Shown here one piece after another: positions 27,025 through 34,746 of a stretch of DNA of 64,000 nt. The notes beneath the pieces are model-generated. The model ran no database searches. It saw nothing but the letters and a program-made list of their open reading frames with translations, and was not told where the DNA came from. The stretch is taken from assembly GCA_020853755.1 (NCBI GenBank), contig JADYYG010000030.1, positions 1 to 64,000 of the forward strand, read 5' to 3'. This DNA is from Dehalococcoidia bacterium. GTDB taxonomy: Bacteria > Chloroflexota > Dehalococcoidia > Tepidiformales > Tepidiformaceae. Each line of letters begins with the position of its first letter. The stretch's first letter is position 1. The position numbers and the translations under genes were made by a program.

Positions 27025-27052
27025 AATGCCAGAGATGGCGCCTGGTTTTCAA
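27023..27052 (-). promoter_or_regulatory. promoter of the pirin gene
   Basis: Minus-strand TTGAAA (27052-27047) and CATTAT (27028-27023) with an 18-base spacer. The downstream end overlaps the operator palindrome, so a bound repressor would block the start site. Confidence 0.5.
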
Positions 27053-27086
27053 GCCCGGGCCGCGCGTCTCGGCCGAGGAGGGACGC

Positions 27087-27512
27087 TTACCCGCGAGCCG
27101 GGAGTTCGACCTGGACGTTCGCCCGGGTGCTGGGTTGGCCCTCAGCGATGGTCGCAACTTCGAGCTCGACGATGTTCTTGCCTTCTTCAACGCGCTTATC
27201 GACGACCCTGCCGGTCAGGATCAGCGGCCGGTCTGCGACGTCCGGGCGCCGGTAGGCCGCACGCAGGTTCCGCACGTGGCCTTGCTCGCCGGCCCAATCG
27301 CTCACGTACTGGGTGATCCAGGACAGCTTGAGGAGGCCCGGCACGAGTGCCCCGCCAACGCCCAGCCGCTTGCCCGCTTCGATGTCGGAGAATGCCGGGT
27401 TCGTCGGATTATCGCGCCCGAAGAAGTCGATCGCCATGTCGGTCGTGGGCGTCCGCTCGAGGGGCTCGATTTCGTCGTCGACCTTTACATCGTCGTAGTA
27501 CAACTGGCTCAT
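27087..27512 (-). CDS. MaoC-like (hot-dog) dehydratase, second subunit
   Basis: A 141-residue hot-dog protein of the MaoC/hydratase type, expected to hydrate or dehydrate an enoyl-CoA or 3-hydroxyacyl-CoA. Visible parts are the opening YYDDVKVDDEIEPLERTPT and the segment NPAFSDIEAGKRLGVGGALV near residue 40, where related enzymes place their catalytic residues. It overlaps the upstream MaoC-like gene by four bases (ATGA). Such split pairs usually form one heterodimeric hydratase, as in mycobacterial HadAB. Substrate unknown. Confidence 0.82.
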   Translation of the reverse strand: MSQLYYDDVKVDDEIEPLERTPTTDMAIDFFGRDNPTNPAFSDIEAGKRLGVGGALVPGLLKLSWITQYVSDWAGEQGHVRNLRAAYRRPDVADRPLILTGRVVDKRVEEGKNIVELEVATIAEGQPSTRANVQVELPARG

Positions 27513-27970
27513 TCGTCGCCCTTCCTCTGGGACTTGGGGTCGAACTGGGTGATGGTGATCATCGCTGACGCGACGTGGTTACCGGCCGCGTCAAAGTATT
27601 CGGTGCCCTGGGTGACGAGCACGCTGTAACCGTACCGGCCGCCGAGGCGGTCGCGGATATCGAAGACCTGCGTGAATGCCGTCAGCTCTTCGCCGATCTT
27701 GAACGGGCGGGTGAACTTCCATTCCTGCTGGGTGAGCAGCCCGCCAGGCAGAATCTGGGGCATACCCCGGCGCGGTCCGCCGCCCATCCCGGCGATGACG
27801 TACGGCGGCGCCATGCCGGTGCCGTCGGCGTAGCGAGCGTCTTTGTCCCCGAGGACGTCACGCATGCGGTGCGCGTCTTCTTCGGAGATCACCACCGTAA
27901 CCGGGTCACTCTTGCGCCCGATCGTGGCCCGGTGTTCTTCGGTGATGAGGCTTTGTTCAGGTACGGACAT
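27509..27970 (-). CDS. MaoC-like dehydratase N-terminal-type subunit
   Basis: A 153-residue protein resembling the N-terminal half of eukaryotic-type hydratase-dehydrogenases (FAS1-like MaoC_dehydrat_N). Recognisable stretches are the early EEDAHRMRDVLGD and, near residue 75, PGGLLTQQEWKFTRPFKIGE. GGAG lies five bases before the ATG. It is co-transcribed with the other MaoC-like gene and is divergent from a 3-hydroxyacyl-CoA dehydrogenase, so both transcripts probably serve the same acyl-CoA pathway and share the 118-base control region. Confidence 0.82.
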   Translation of the reverse strand: MSVPEQSLITEEHRATIGRKSDPVTVVISEEDAHRMRDVLGDKDARYADGTGMAPPYVIAGMGGGPRRGMPQILPGGLLTQQEWKFTRPFKIGEELTAFTQVFDIRDRLGGRYGYSVLVTQGTEYFDAAGNHVASAMITITQFDPKSQRKGDE

Positions 27971-28049
27971 AGCAACTCCAATCGTCGCCGGAGCTTAGCA
28001 TTCGCGAAAACTTCGCGCCCACGCCGGGGCAGACCTATTATCTCCATGC

Positions 28050-28065
28050 GCTATCGATCGATAGC
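28050..28065. promoter_or_regulatory. 16-base perfect palindrome in a divergent promoter region
   Basis: GCTATCGATCGATAGC reads the same on both strands. It lies between a TATTAT -10-like element (28036-28041) and the GTG at 28089, within the region shared by the MaoC pair and the 3-hydroxyacyl-CoA dehydrogenase. This is the form of a TetR-family operator; such repressors often control acyl-CoA genes. Confidence 0.6.
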
Positions 28066-28088
28066 AGCGAACGATGAGGTGAACCCCC

Positions 28089-28952
28089 GTGCGTATCGAA
28101 CGGGTCGGAGTGATTGGGTCCGGGCTGATGGGAAGCGGGATAGCCCAGGTAGCAGCCTACAACGGGCTGAACGTGACGCTGGTCGATGTCGACCAGGGCC
28201 GGATCGATGCGGCCATCGAAGGTATCCACCGGAGGCTCCAGCGCGAAGCCGAGCGAGGGCGAATCACGGCAAACGATTGTGAAGCGGCATACCAACGGCT
28301 AAGCGGCTCGGCCGATATCGACACGCTCCACTCAATGGCCCGAGTCGACGCCGTCATCGAGGCCGTCGTTGAGGACCTCGAAGTCAAGTCCTCCGTGTTC
28401 AAGCGCCTTGGCGAGGTCTGCTCGCCCGATGCGCTGCTGGCCTCGAACACCAGCAGCCTGCCGCTTAGCGACCTCGCCGCCGCCAGCGGCAGGCCCGAGC
28501 GCGTGATCGGCCTGCACTTCTTCAACCCGCCGTGGGCATTGAAGCTCGTCGAAATCGTTTCGACTGCGAGCACCTCAGAAGCCACGCTGAACGATGCAAT
28601 GCGCCTTTGCGAGAAGCTCGGCCGGGTGCCGGTGCAGGTGAAAGACACGCCGGGTTTCATCGCCAACCGGCTGCTCGTGCCGTTCATCTTCGATGCCATC
28701 GACCTGCTCGACAGCGGGGTGGCCAACGCCGAGGACATCGACAACGCCTGCAAGGTCGGTCTGAATCACACGATGGGCCCGCTCGCGACGGCTGACCTCA
28801 TCGGCCTCGATACGCTCAAGCTCATCGCTGAGAGCATGTTCGAGGAATACGGCGAGCCGCGCTTCAAAGCGCCGACGCTGCTTCGCCGGCTGGTGAGCCT
28901 CGGGCACCTGGGGCGAAAGACGGGCCGCGGGTTCTTCCGCTACGGCGAATGA
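28089..28952 (+). CDS. 3-hydroxyacyl-CoA dehydrogenase
   Basis: NAD-dependent 3-hydroxyacyl-CoA dehydrogenase of the short 3-hydroxybutyryl-CoA type, 287 residues. The NAD site is VGVIGSGLMGSGIAQVAAYN at residues 6-25. The catalytic histidine and its partner lie in IGLHFFNPPWALKLVEIV near 143, and KDTPGFIANRLL near 185 is typical. It starts with GTG after GAGGTG. It could work in beta-oxidation or butanoyl-CoA-type synthesis. The palindrome in its leader suggests regulation by an acyl-CoA-sensing repressor. Confidence 0.92.
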   Translation: MRIERVGVIGSGLMGSGIAQVAAYNGLNVTLVDVDQGRIDAAIEGIHRRLQREAERGRITANDCEAAYQRLSGSADIDTLHSMARVDAVIEAVVEDLEVKSSVFKRLGEVCSPDALLASNTSSLPLSDLAAASGRPERVIGLHFFNPPWALKLVEIVSTASTSEATLNDAMRLCEKLGRVPVQVKDTPGFIANRLLVPFIFDAIDLLDSGVANAEDIDNACKVGLNHTMGPLATADLIGLDTLKLIAESMFEEYGEPRFKAPTLLRRLVSLGHLGRKTGRGFFRYGE

Positions 28953-28979
28953 GCCGAACTCGGGGCCGCCCTCGCGTCG

Positions 28980-30128
28980 CTACCCCAGAATTGCCGTGAT
29001 CTCCTCGAGGATCGCGCGGCACTCGTCATCGGTGTTGTAGAAGTGTGGAGCGATCCGGATGCCCGCTCCGGGCCGGTAGTCCACGACGAAGCCACGGCGG
29101 ATCAGTTCATCTTTAACGCGGTGTCCGTCTGGCACGTCGACCGTCACATGGTTGCCGCGGCGTTCGAACGCGCGTGGTGAGTTGACCGTGTAGCCGCGCT
29201 CCAGTGCTCCTGCGTAGATGATCTCCGTCTGCCGGCGGGCATTCTCGCGAATCGCCTCGACACCCACTTCGCGGATGGCTTTGTACCCTTCGCGGGCCTG
29301 GTAGTAGGCGGGGACGTTGGGCGTGCCGCCTACAAAGCGTTCGATGCTGGGCGCGTACTCGATCGGCGGGCCCTCGAAGCTGAATGGCCGGGCATGCGAA
29401 AACCACCCGGCGAGGCGCGGTTCTAGGCGCTCGATGATGGCGGGGTTGGCGAACAGGTAGCCGGCGCCCGGACCGCCGCAGAGCCACTTCACGGAACCAC
29501 CGACCAGGAAGTCAACGTCCAGTTCCATCACATCGAATGGGACCGCTCCCATCGATTGGTAGGCGTCGAGCACGACGAGGGCGCCGTGCTCATGTGCTTT
29601 CTTGACGATGGGGCGGACGTCCACGAGCTCCGCGGTACGGAAGAGCACGTGTGAGATGACCACCAGCGCCGTCCGGCCGGTGATCGCGCCGAGCAAGTCC
29701 CGTTCCGGATAGACGAGGGGGTCGGTTCCGACGCGGACCACTTCGGCGCCGATGCGCTGTTGGGCATCGAGAAGGTACTCGACCGTTGGGAACTCGCCGG
29801 CGCAGTGCACGATCTGGTTGCGGGGCGCTTCGAACTCGATGCAGGAGAGGATCTCGGCCAGCGCGTTGGTCACGTTCTGGCACATCGTCATGCTGCCGCG
29901 CGGCGCGTGGACGACGTCCTCGAGGATCGCGGCGACATTCGCTACTTCCGGAAGCCATGTGTCCCACGCGACCACGCCTTCGGTTGCCCAGAGGTTGGTG
30001 TACTCGTTGAGCGAATCAATAACCGACGCTGGCATCGCACCCAGCGAGTTGTTAATCAGGTACGTCTTGTTGGCGAGGATGGGAAACTTCGGCCGCCAGG
30101 AAAGCAAATCGGGCATGCTGGTCAGCAT
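28980..30128 (-). CDS. class V aminotransferase-fold PLP enzyme (kynureninase/selenocysteine lyase-like)
   Basis: PLP enzyme of fold type I, class V, 382 residues. The PLP lysine is in VGGSVKWLCGGPGAGYLF near residue 215, and DAYQSMGAVPFDV near 188 holds the cofactor-binding aspartate. C-terminal sequence GFVVDYRPGAGIRIAPHFYN is also typical. Class V members include kynureninases and cysteine desulfurase-like proteins; the exact reaction is not clear. The start, ATG at 30128 or at 30116, lies inside a 28-base inverted repeat and has no obvious ribosome site. It is the last gene of a leftward run that begins with the TauE-type exporter. Confidence 0.83.
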   Translation of the reverse strand: MLTSMPDLLSWRPKFPILANKTYLINNSLGAMPASVIDSLNEYTNLWATEGVVAWDTWLPEVANVAAILEDVVHAPRGSMTMCQNVTNALAEILSCIEFEAPRNQIVHCAGEFPTVEYLLDAQQRIGAEVVRVGTDPLVYPERDLLGAITGRTALVVISHVLFRTAELVDVRPIVKKAHEHGALVVLDAYQSMGAVPFDVMELDVDFLVGGSVKWLCGGPGAGYLFANPAIIERLEPRLAGWFSHARPFSFEGPPIEYAPSIERFVGGTPNVPAYYQAREGYKAIREVGVEAIRENARRQTEIIYAGALERGYTVNSPRAFERRGNHVTVDVPDGHRVKDELIRRGFVVDYRPGAGIRIAPHFYNTDDECRAILEEITAILG

Positions 30129-30135
30129 GCCCGAT
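30108..30135. repeat. 28-base perfect inverted repeat over a start codon
   Basis: Arms of 13 bases (30108-30120 and 30123-30135) around a two-base centre. In the leftward transcript it forms a hairpin that contains both candidate ATG codons of the aminotransferase gene and is followed by a T-rich stretch. It may act as an operator, as a partial terminator after the Rieske gene, or as a translation control. Confidence 0.7.
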
Positions 30136-30159
30136 CGACGAACGCAGGGACAGGGGCAG

Positions 30160-30888
30160 CTACTTCGGAAGGCCGACCGAAATCTCGCCGCCTTCGATTT
30201 TCACCGGGTAGGTCTGCTGGTCTTCGGCGCCCATGCTGGGGCAGGCCACCTTCGGCACCGGGAATGCCTGGTAAGGCATCGGGATGTACTTGATGACCTT
30301 CCACAGCTTCGATTGCAGACCGCCAAGGAGCGGGTGGTCGTTGTTCCAGCTGCTGGCGAAGGGCTGCCGGACAGCCTTGCCGTCTGTGATAGCGAAACGG
30401 GCGCCGTGGAAGGGGCAGGTTACACAGCCGTCCTGGACGGCCATCGGCTTGATGGGCGAGCCGGGGAGGCCGCCGAGCGGCAAGCGCGCGTGGGAGCAGA
30501 GCCCGCTCATCGCGTATACGTCTTCACCCTGGCGGACGATGAGGACGCGCTGCGTGCGGAGGCGAACTTCCTTGGGCATGCCGTCGGTGTAGTCGCGCAC
30601 CATGCCCGCCTTGGTCCAGCGGGTCATCTTGGCGTGCGGCTTGTTGTCCCTGGCACGGAACGGCACCGGCGCATCGAGGCCGAGAAGCGGCGCGACAACC
30701 ACCTGCATGAGGCCGCCGGAAATGAGGCCGGTGACCAAGAAGAAGATGCCGCCGAGCGTGTTGCTGGACGAGGTCGTTGGGTCGCCGGGGAAGAACAGCA
30801 TGATAATGCCGGCGGCGATGAGGCCGATACTGGCGAGACCCCACGTGCCGAGGATGGAAACACCCAGGAATGCGAGCGCAGGTGACAC
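30160..30888 (-). CDS. membrane-anchored Rieske [2Fe-2S] protein
   Basis: A 242-residue protein with two N-terminal membrane helices (residues 5-32 and 45-72) and a Rieske domain. Cluster ligands are in CSHARLPLGG near residue 131 and CPFHGARF near 158, so both Cys-His pairs are present. It lacks the disulfide cysteines of cytochrome bc1 Rieske proteins and looks more like a ferredoxin-type electron carrier of a membrane oxygenase. Neighbours (ABM protein, flavin reductase, isomerase-like protein) suggest it passes electrons in an oxidative catabolic step. Confidence 0.87.
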   Translation of the reverse strand: MSPALAFLGVSILGTWGLASIGLIAAGIIMLFFPGDPTTSSSNTLGGIFFLVTGLISGGLMQVVVAPLLGLDAPVPFRARDNKPHAKMTRWTKAGMVRDYTDGMPKEVRLRTQRVLIVRQGEDVYAMSGLCSHARLPLGGLPGSPIKPMAVQDGCVTCPFHGARFAITDGKAVRQPFASSWNNDHPLLGGLQSKLWKVIKYIPMPYQAFPVPKVACPSMGAEDQQTYPVKIEGGEISVGLPK

Positions 30889-30957
30889 AGGCTGAACCTC
30901 CCGGAGGTGGATACTAACGCGATTGTGCGGAAATGCGCAAAGCGCTGCGCGGTATCG

Positions 30958-31269
30958 TCAGGCCCCGGAGTGTTGCTCCGTCAGCCCTTCGAGCAGTACG
31001 CGCACGCGCTCAGGCGCGGCGAGGTGCTGGCGGATCTTCGTCTCGAACTCCCGCCGGTCTGCCGAAGCCGACCATCGCCGCCAATCGCCAAGTCCGAACC
31101 AGTTGGAAATGACGACGATATTGTGAGGGTCTTCGCTGTCCCGGAGCGTCTCGCCGCTGATGTAGCCAGGCTCGTCGAGGCAGCGGCCCCGCAGCTTGCG
31201 TAGCAGTTCGAGCACCCGCCGCTCCTGGCCGGGAAGGACGCGCCGTTCGATAACCACTTTGACTGCCAT
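30958..31269 (-). CDS. antibiotic biosynthesis monooxygenase (ABM) domain protein
   Basis: A small 103-residue dimeric alpha-beta barrel protein. It opens AVKVVIERRVLPGQERRVLE, then has DEPGYISGETLRDSEDP and NWFGLGDWRRW, the usual ABM order. ABM proteins range from quinol monooxygenases to haem-degrading enzymes; no catalytic assignment is possible here. The ATG at 31269 begins two bases after the flavin-reductase stop, and the family sequence starts there; the longer upstream frame is not protein-like. Confidence 0.82.
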   Translation of the reverse strand: MAVKVVIERRVLPGQERRVLELLRKLRGRCLDEPGYISGETLRDSEDPHNIVVISNWFGLGDWRRWSASADRREFETKIRQHLAAPERVRVLLEGLTEQHSGA

Positions 31270-31271
31270 GG

Positions 31272-31769
31272 CTACTCCATGTTCAAGCTGCGATAGGCAC
31301 GGCGGAAGTACATGAGCGGCAGCTTTTCCGCGTTGAAGGATGCGCCGACGACACGGCCGATGGCGATGGTGTGGTCGCCGCCGGGCAGGGCCTGCTCCAG
31401 TTCGCAATCAATGTGCGCCAGCGCCCCGCTGATGAGCGGGCTGCCGGTGGTCATAACTTCGGCCCGGACGGGGTCGTCGAACGTCGCCGACGGGTTGCGG
31501 CCCGACGTCGAGAAGTAGGCGGAGACGTCATCCTGCCCCATCGCGAGGATACTCACGCCGAAGCGGCGGGATTTCTTGATCATGTGTGGGAGGTGGTTCG
31601 AATCCTGCAGGCTGACCAGGATCAGGCGCGGTTCCATCGAGAGTGATGAGAAGCTCGAAACCGTGATCCCGTAGACCTCTTCGTCGAGCCGGGTGGTGAC
31701 GACCGTCACACCCGATGCCCACGAACCGAGCGCTCCCTTGAAGTCCTCAGCGGAGACGGCGGCAGCCAC
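31272..31769 (-). CDS. flavin reductase-like FMN-binding protein
   Basis: A 165-residue protein of the flavin reductase/DIM6 family, which supplies reduced flavin to partner monooxygenases. Family sequence is clear: LGSWASGVTVVTTRLDEEVYGITV, then SSFSSLSMEPRLILVSL, and IDCELEQALPGGDHTIAIGRV near residue 125. It lies between an isomerase-like gene and an ABM gene with almost no spacing. With no large flavin-dependent monooxygenase in the cluster, its acceptor is unknown; the ABM or Rieske protein are candidates. Confidence 0.88.
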   Translation of the reverse strand: MAAAVSAEDFKGALGSWASGVTVVTTRLDEEVYGITVSSFSSLSMEPRLILVSLQDSNHLPHMIKKSRRFGVSILAMGQDDVSAYFSTSGRNPSATFDDPVRAEVMTTGSPLISGALAHIDCELEQALPGGDHTIAIGRVVGASFNAEKLPLMYFRRAYRSLNME

Positions 31770-31778
31770 TCTCGACTC

Positions 31779-32063
31779 CTACAATGCCTGGAGGGCGGAC
31801 ACCATGTCCCAGACGGGGTGCACGGTGGTTTCGACGAAGAATCGGGACATGGGCAGCGAAGCGAGCAACTGGTCCATCTCCCGGGCGTCCGCCGCATCAT
31901 AGATGGCCAGCACGCCAACCCCGGTCTCGCGATAGATGGCGCGGATCTTGCCCTGGTCGTACTGGGCCTTCGTTGCCTTCAACTGTTCGCCGACTACGCT
32001 CTGCCAGGCATCGGCAGACATGTCGTGGGGTTGGCGGGAAACCAGGCGGACAGAAAACAGCAT
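31779..32063 (-). CDS. muconolactone delta-isomerase-like protein
   Basis: A 94-residue ferredoxin-like-fold protein similar in length and layout to muconolactone isomerase. It opens LFSVRLVSRQPHDMSADAWQ and ends SRFFVETTVHPVWDMVSALQ, the pattern of that family. GGAG lies eight bases before the ATG at 32063. True muconolactone isomerase acts in the catechol branch of the beta-ketoadipate pathway, but no other catechol genes are here, so only the family is claimed. It begins the tight part of the oxidative cluster. Confidence 0.75.
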   Translation of the reverse strand: MLFSVRLVSRQPHDMSADAWQSVVGEQLKATKAQYDQGKIRAIYRETGVGVLAIYDAADAREMDQLLASLPMSRFFVETTVHPVWDMVSALQAL

Positions 32064-32128
32064 CCAGGGGACTCCAGTTGCGGGGTGGAGCCAGATTACA
32101 GGAGCGGACTCGCGACCGCACGAACGGA

Positions 32129-32890
32129 TCAGCGGATCAGCATCACGGCAGCGGAAAGGAGGCCATACACGATGACCGCTGTCCGAAGCCCCCGCTTGCC
32201 GAGCCGCCGCGCGACGCCGACGCCGAGGTACCCGCCGATGAGCGCCCCCGCGGCCATCACGATTGCGGGCGCCCAGCGCACCGGCCCGAAGGCTACGAAG
32301 GCGACAACGGCGATGAGGTTGATGAGCGCGGAGAGCAACCCCTTCAACGCGTTCGAATGTTGCAGGTCGTCCGGGAGCATGATGCCGAGCACGGCGAGCG
32401 TGAGGATTCCCAGTCCCGCCCCGAAGTACGCCCCGTACATCGCCAGTACGAAGATTGAAACGTGCAGAGCGGCCGGTACGTGATCCCGGCTCCGCGCGAC
32501 GAGACGGTGCGCCTGGGCCCACCGTGCGATGCGGTCCTGTAGCACCATCACCAGGCAGGCAAAGACGATGAGGAACGGCGCGAGTTGGTCGAAGGCCGAC
32601 TCGGGCGTCTGCAGGAGAATGATCGAGCCGGCAATTGCGCCGAGGATGCTGGGCATGGCCAGCAAGGCGATCCGGCGCTGCTGGCGCGAAAGCTCCGAAC
32701 GATAGCCGTAGGAACCGCCCACGTAGCCCGGCCACATCGCCACGCTGTTCGTGACATTCGCTGCCTTGGACGGGTAACCCGCTGCGAGGAGCGCTGGAAA
32801 GCTCACCAGTGACCCGCCACCCGCAACCGCGTTGATTGCCCCGGCGATGAACGCTGCGGCAAAGAGTGCGGCCCCCTGGAGAACGTCCAT
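32129..32890 (-). CDS. TauE/SafE (TSUP) family membrane exporter
   Basis: A 253-residue membrane protein with about eight helices. The family signature GAINAVAGGGSLVSFPALLAAG is near residue 17 and a related copy, MAAGALIGGYLGVGVARRLG, is near 210. TSUP proteins move sulfur-containing or organic anions such as sulfite, sulfoacetate or thiosulfate. It could export or import an acid related to the oxidative genes downstream, which run the same way after a 65-base gap. It is divergent from a HAD-type gene. Confidence 0.87.
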   Translation of the reverse strand: MDVLQGAALFAAAFIAGAINAVAGGGSLVSFPALLAAGYPSKAANVTNSVAMWPGYVGGSYGYRSELSRQQRRIALLAMPSILGAIAGSIILLQTPESAFDQLAPFLIVFACLVMVLQDRIARWAQAHRLVARSRDHVPAALHVSIFVLAMYGAYFGAGLGILTLAVLGIMLPDDLQHSNALKGLLSALINLIAVVAFVAFGPVRWAPAIVMAAGALIGGYLGVGVARRLGKRGLRTAVIVYGLLSAAVMLIR

Positions 32891-32934
32891 CCGGGGCCAC
32901 GCTGGCGGAACCGGAACCTATGCGCCAGCGCCGC

Positions 32935-32940
32935 TACGAT
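32935..32940 (+). promoter_or_regulatory. -10-like TACGAT six bases before a start codon
   Basis: TACGAT ends six bases before the ATG at 32947, with no ribosome-binding sequence between. This is the leaderless arrangement. Confidence 0.4.
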
Positions 32941-32946
32941 GCCCGG

Positions 32947-33474
32947 ATGGACGCCCGGCCACTGCTCACCTTCGACATGGATGGAGTCCTCTGCCGCCCG
33001 CCCTTGGGCATCAACCCCGGGCGTGGAACGGGAAAATCCCGTGCTGCGCAGGGAAAACGCGGGCCGCTGTGGTGGTCCGAAGGCTGGCGCTACCACTTTC
33101 GCAAACCGATGTCCGGCGCAGTCGACGGCTTCCGCGCGTTGTCCGAACAGTACCGCTGTGCGGTGGTCACGGCCCGCGGGAAGCCCGCCGAAGCACTCAC
33201 TCGAGCCTGGTTCGAACAACACTTCGGGTTCGTCCCCGAGTTGCACGTCCGACCGGGCTGGGAGGAGACCTCGGCGCAGTACAAGGCGCGCAAGATGCGC
33301 GAACTCGCCCCGGTCGCCCACTTCGAGGACGACCCGTTCACCGCCAGCTGGGTCGCTGAACTGGTCCCGCAGGTCTTCCTCGTGGACTGGCCCCGAAACC
33401 GCGACCTCAGCGCGTCGAACATTCATCGCGTCCGCAAGGTCGCCGACGCATTTCAGTACTTGCATCCCGGTTGA
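32947..33474 (+). CDS. HAD-like phosphatase-fold protein
   Basis: A 175-residue protein with a HAD-type first motif, LLTFDMDGVLCRPP, at residues 6-19. Other likely motifs are CAVVTARGKP near 82 (motif II threonine), an ARKMR lysine segment near 118, and AHFEDDPFTASW near 127 (motif IV acidic pair). All catalytic positions seem present. The substrate is unknown. The ATG at 32947 is supported by homology starting at once and by a -10-like element six bases upstream. Confidence 0.75.
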   Translation: MDARPLLTFDMDGVLCRPPLGINPGRGTGKSRAAQGKRGPLWWSEGWRYHFRKPMSGAVDGFRALSEQYRCAVVTARGKPAEALTRAWFEQHFGFVPELHVRPGWEETSAQYKARKMRELAPVAHFEDDPFTASWVAELVPQVFLVDWPRNRDLSASNIHRVRKVADAFQYLHPG

Positions 33475-33504
33475 TCACCGGACACAGACCGCCCCTCGTG
33501 GTCG

Positions 33505-33510
33505 TAGAAT
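33505..33510 (+). promoter_or_regulatory. -10-like TAGAAT six bases before the acyl-CoA dehydrogenase start
   Basis: TAGAAT ends exactly six bases before ATG 33517 and there is no SD sequence. Transcription would begin at or beside the A of the ATG. Confidence 0.45.
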
Positions 33511-33516
33511 CGGACG

Positions 33517-34674
33517 ATGGAATTCCGGCTATCTGAGCAGCAGCGCTCTCTCCAGATGGAAGTCCGGGCATGGCTCACGTCTGTCATGCGCCCGGAGATG
33601 GAAGGCTTCCCGTACTCCGAGGAAGAGCGGCCGGAAGAACTCCGGGCGTTCAACAAGTTGCTCGCGGCGAAGGGCTGGATCGCCCCGGCCTGGCCGGCTG
33701 AGTACGGCGGGATGGCGCTCGGTGCAGTCGAGCAACTCGTCTTCGGCGAGGAGATGGCCTACTGCCGCGCGCCGAACGGCGGCCGCGGACCCGCGGTGGG
33801 CTACGCTGGGCCAACCATCCAGATTGCAGGCACCGAGGCCCAGAAGGCCCGGCACCTGCCGGGGATCACCAACTGGGACGTCGTCTGGGCACAGGGCTTC
33901 AGCGAGCCGGGCTCCGGATCGGACCTCGCCAGCCTGAAGACATCCGCCGTCCGTGACGGTGACGACTGGATCCTCAACGGGACGAAGATCTGGACGAGCC
34001 ACGGCCACTACGCCGACTGGATGTACCTGCTCGCGCGGACCGACCAGGAGGCCCCGAAGCACCGTGGCATCTCCTACTTCCTGCTGGACCTGAAATCAAC
34101 CGGGGTCTCATTCCAGCCGTTGCTCAACATCGCCGGGCGCAAAGGGTTCGGCCAGTACTTCTTCGACAACGTCCGGATGCCCGCGGATGCCCTGCTCGGC
34201 GAGGAAAACCGTGGCTGGTATCTCGCGACGACGACACTGGACCTCGAACGGTCGAACATCGCCAATGCCGGCGCCGCACGCCGGACGGTTGATGACCTGG
34301 TTGCCTACCTGCGCTCGCTGCCCGGAGTTGTCGCGAATACCACCCGGCACCGGCTTTCGCAGCACGCTGTGGAGGTCTCAGTGGCGACCATGCTGAGCTA
34401 CAGGGTTGCCAGCATCCTGGCGAGCGGCGGTGTGCCGAACCAGGAGGCCAGCCTGCTGAAGCTATTCCTGAGCGAACTCGACCAGCGAATCGCCAACACG
34501 GGTCTCCATATCCTCGGCATGCATGGGGCGCTCATGCCCGGCTCCCCGCTCGCGAAGCTCCAGGCCCAGTTCGCGCTCACCTACCTGACTACCGTCCCGC
34601 GAACCATCGCCGGCGGGACGAGCGAAGTACAGCGCAACATCATCGCTACGCGAGGGCTGGGCCTGCCTCGTTAG
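33517..34674 (+). CDS. acyl-CoA dehydrogenase
   Basis: Complete FAD-dependent acyl-CoA dehydrogenase of 385 residues. The N-terminal helix MEFRLSEQQRSLQMEVRAWL, WAQGFSEPGSGSDLASLKT near residue 127 (flavin and substrate contacts), WILNGTKIWTSHGHYADW near 150 and PRTIAGGTSEVQRNIIATRG at the C-terminus are all standard. The base glutamate position cannot be fixed by eye, so chain-length class is open. It is probably transcribed without a leader from TAGAAT. Confidence 0.93.
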   Translation: MEFRLSEQQRSLQMEVRAWLTSVMRPEMEGFPYSEEERPEELRAFNKLLAAKGWIAPAWPAEYGGMALGAVEQLVFGEEMAYCRAPNGGRGPAVGYAGPTIQIAGTEAQKARHLPGITNWDVVWAQGFSEPGSGSDLASLKTSAVRDGDDWILNGTKIWTSHGHYADWMYLLARTDQEAPKHRGISYFLLDLKSTGVSFQPLLNIAGRKGFGQYFFDNVRMPADALLGEENRGWYLATTTLDLERSNIANAGAARRTVDDLVAYLRSLPGVVANTTRHRLSQHAVEVSVATMLSYRVASILASGGVPNQEASLLKLFLSELDQRIANTGLHILGMHGALMPGSPLAKLQAQFALTYLTTVPRTIAGGTSEVQRNIIATRGLGLPR

Positions 34675-34701
34675 GCTGCTCGCGACGCTCGCGGCGCACT
34701 C

Positions 34702-34707
34702 TATAGT
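34702..34707 (+). promoter_or_regulatory. -10-like TATAGT upstream of the LLM oxidoreductase
   Basis: TATAGT lies 39 bases before the ATG at 34747, which has its own AGGAGG. It is also six bases before an in-frame GTG at 34714, so a leaderless longer form is possible. Confidence 0.4.
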
Positions 34708-34746
34708 TCAGCCGTGCCTTTTCCCGGGCCAGCAGGAGGCGACACC

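Noticed and set aside
31580-31620. A GGTTCGAATCC-like string, as in a tRNA T-arm
   Set aside because: It lies inside the flavin reductase reading frame and no acceptor, D-arm or anticodon arm could be built around it.
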